A stretch of 64,000 nt of DNA from Chrysogorgia sp. JL179-B06 (taxonomy: Eukaryota > Cnidaria > Anthozoa > Scleralcyonacea > Chrysogorgiidae). The translations under genes were made by a program, and so were the position numbers. Under the pieces are notes generated by a model. The model saw only the letters and a program-made list of their open reading frames with translations, was not told where the DNA came from and made no database searches. The stretch is taken from NCBI GenBank assembly GCA_035772405.1, contig JAYKKM010000224.1, positions 2,068,501-2,132,500 of the forward strand, given 5' to 3'. Below, piece after piece: positions 63,971-64,000 of this stretch; position 1 is the first letter of the stretch; each line of letters starts with the position of its first letter.

Positions 63971-64000
63971 TACTATAGCCCTGCAAAAAAAAACTACTCG

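Larger units (their letters stand above)
55152..64000 (-). mobile_element. element 2: endogenous PolB virus-like element, cut by the window edge
   Basis: Same core gene order as element 1, on the - strand: BRO fusion, basic membrane protein, DRKEL protein, coiled-coil protein, zinc ribbon, PolB. A + strand cassette (zinc-finger protein and thymidine kinase) sits between the BRO gene and the 114-aa gene. The PolB-proximal end is the palindrome at 55152-55320. Proteins are diverged from element 1, so these are two lineages, not a recent duplication. The fibre-side half would lie beyond 64000. All named genes here are open, but one short downstream frame is broken. Confidence 0.8.

Overview
This is genomic DNA of an invertebrate animal, with no bacterial features. 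It contains two intron-containing, convergent metazoan genes. On the + strand is an ETS factor closest to GABPA, with exons from 719 to 21267. On the - strand is the C-terminal half of an ABCC/MRP-type ABC transporter, with eight exons between 45567 and 30296. The introns are packed with fold-back repeats, MITEs, SINEs, LINE debris and minisatellites. I cannot name the species; a marine sponge- or cnidarian-grade animal is a guess.

The striking content is two related, intronless, virus-like elements built round a large protein-primed-type family B DNA polymerase. Element 1 (about 3211-13468, + strand) lies in the large intron of the GABPA-like gene. It carries, in order: an unknown repeat protein, a fibre-like protein, a membrane protein, a BRO-N/nuclease/zinc-finger fusion, three small membrane proteins plus a shortened paralogue, a frameshifted zinc-ribbon gene, a 59-residue zinc finger and PolB. 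Element 2 (55152 to the window end, - strand) has the same core in the same order: BRO fusion, three small membrane proteins, zinc ribbon, PolB. A thymidine kinase plus zinc-finger cassette is inserted in it in opposite orientation. No integrase, packaging ATPase, protease or jelly-roll capsid gene was recognised in either, though element 2 runs off the window.

The two elements share unusual architecture. Just past the PolB 3' end each has a long fold-back palindrome beginning AGTAGTA and ending TACTACT, and its outer edge directly touches a minisatellite: 19-bp units after element 1, 14-bp units over 8.8 kb beside element 2. Almost every gene in both has a short TATAGTA/TATAATA-type motif within about 20 bases of its start codon. 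Both are in the sense orientation of the host gene in whose intron they appear to lie. This points to an undescribed or poorly described family related to Polinton/adintovirus-type elements.

A third, old and decayed element (about 32400-37400) sits in another ABCC intron. It has a different Polinton-type PolB, small core-like genes and an F54H12.2-like (probable capsid) gene. Other contents are two LINE remnants, a tRNA-derived SINE nested in a fold-back element, a 5S-rRNA-derived SINE, a hAT-like MITE with an exact 8-bp target duplication, Harbinger-like MITEs, a long TA tract, and the 14-bp minisatellite at 46391-55151 with higher-order duplications.
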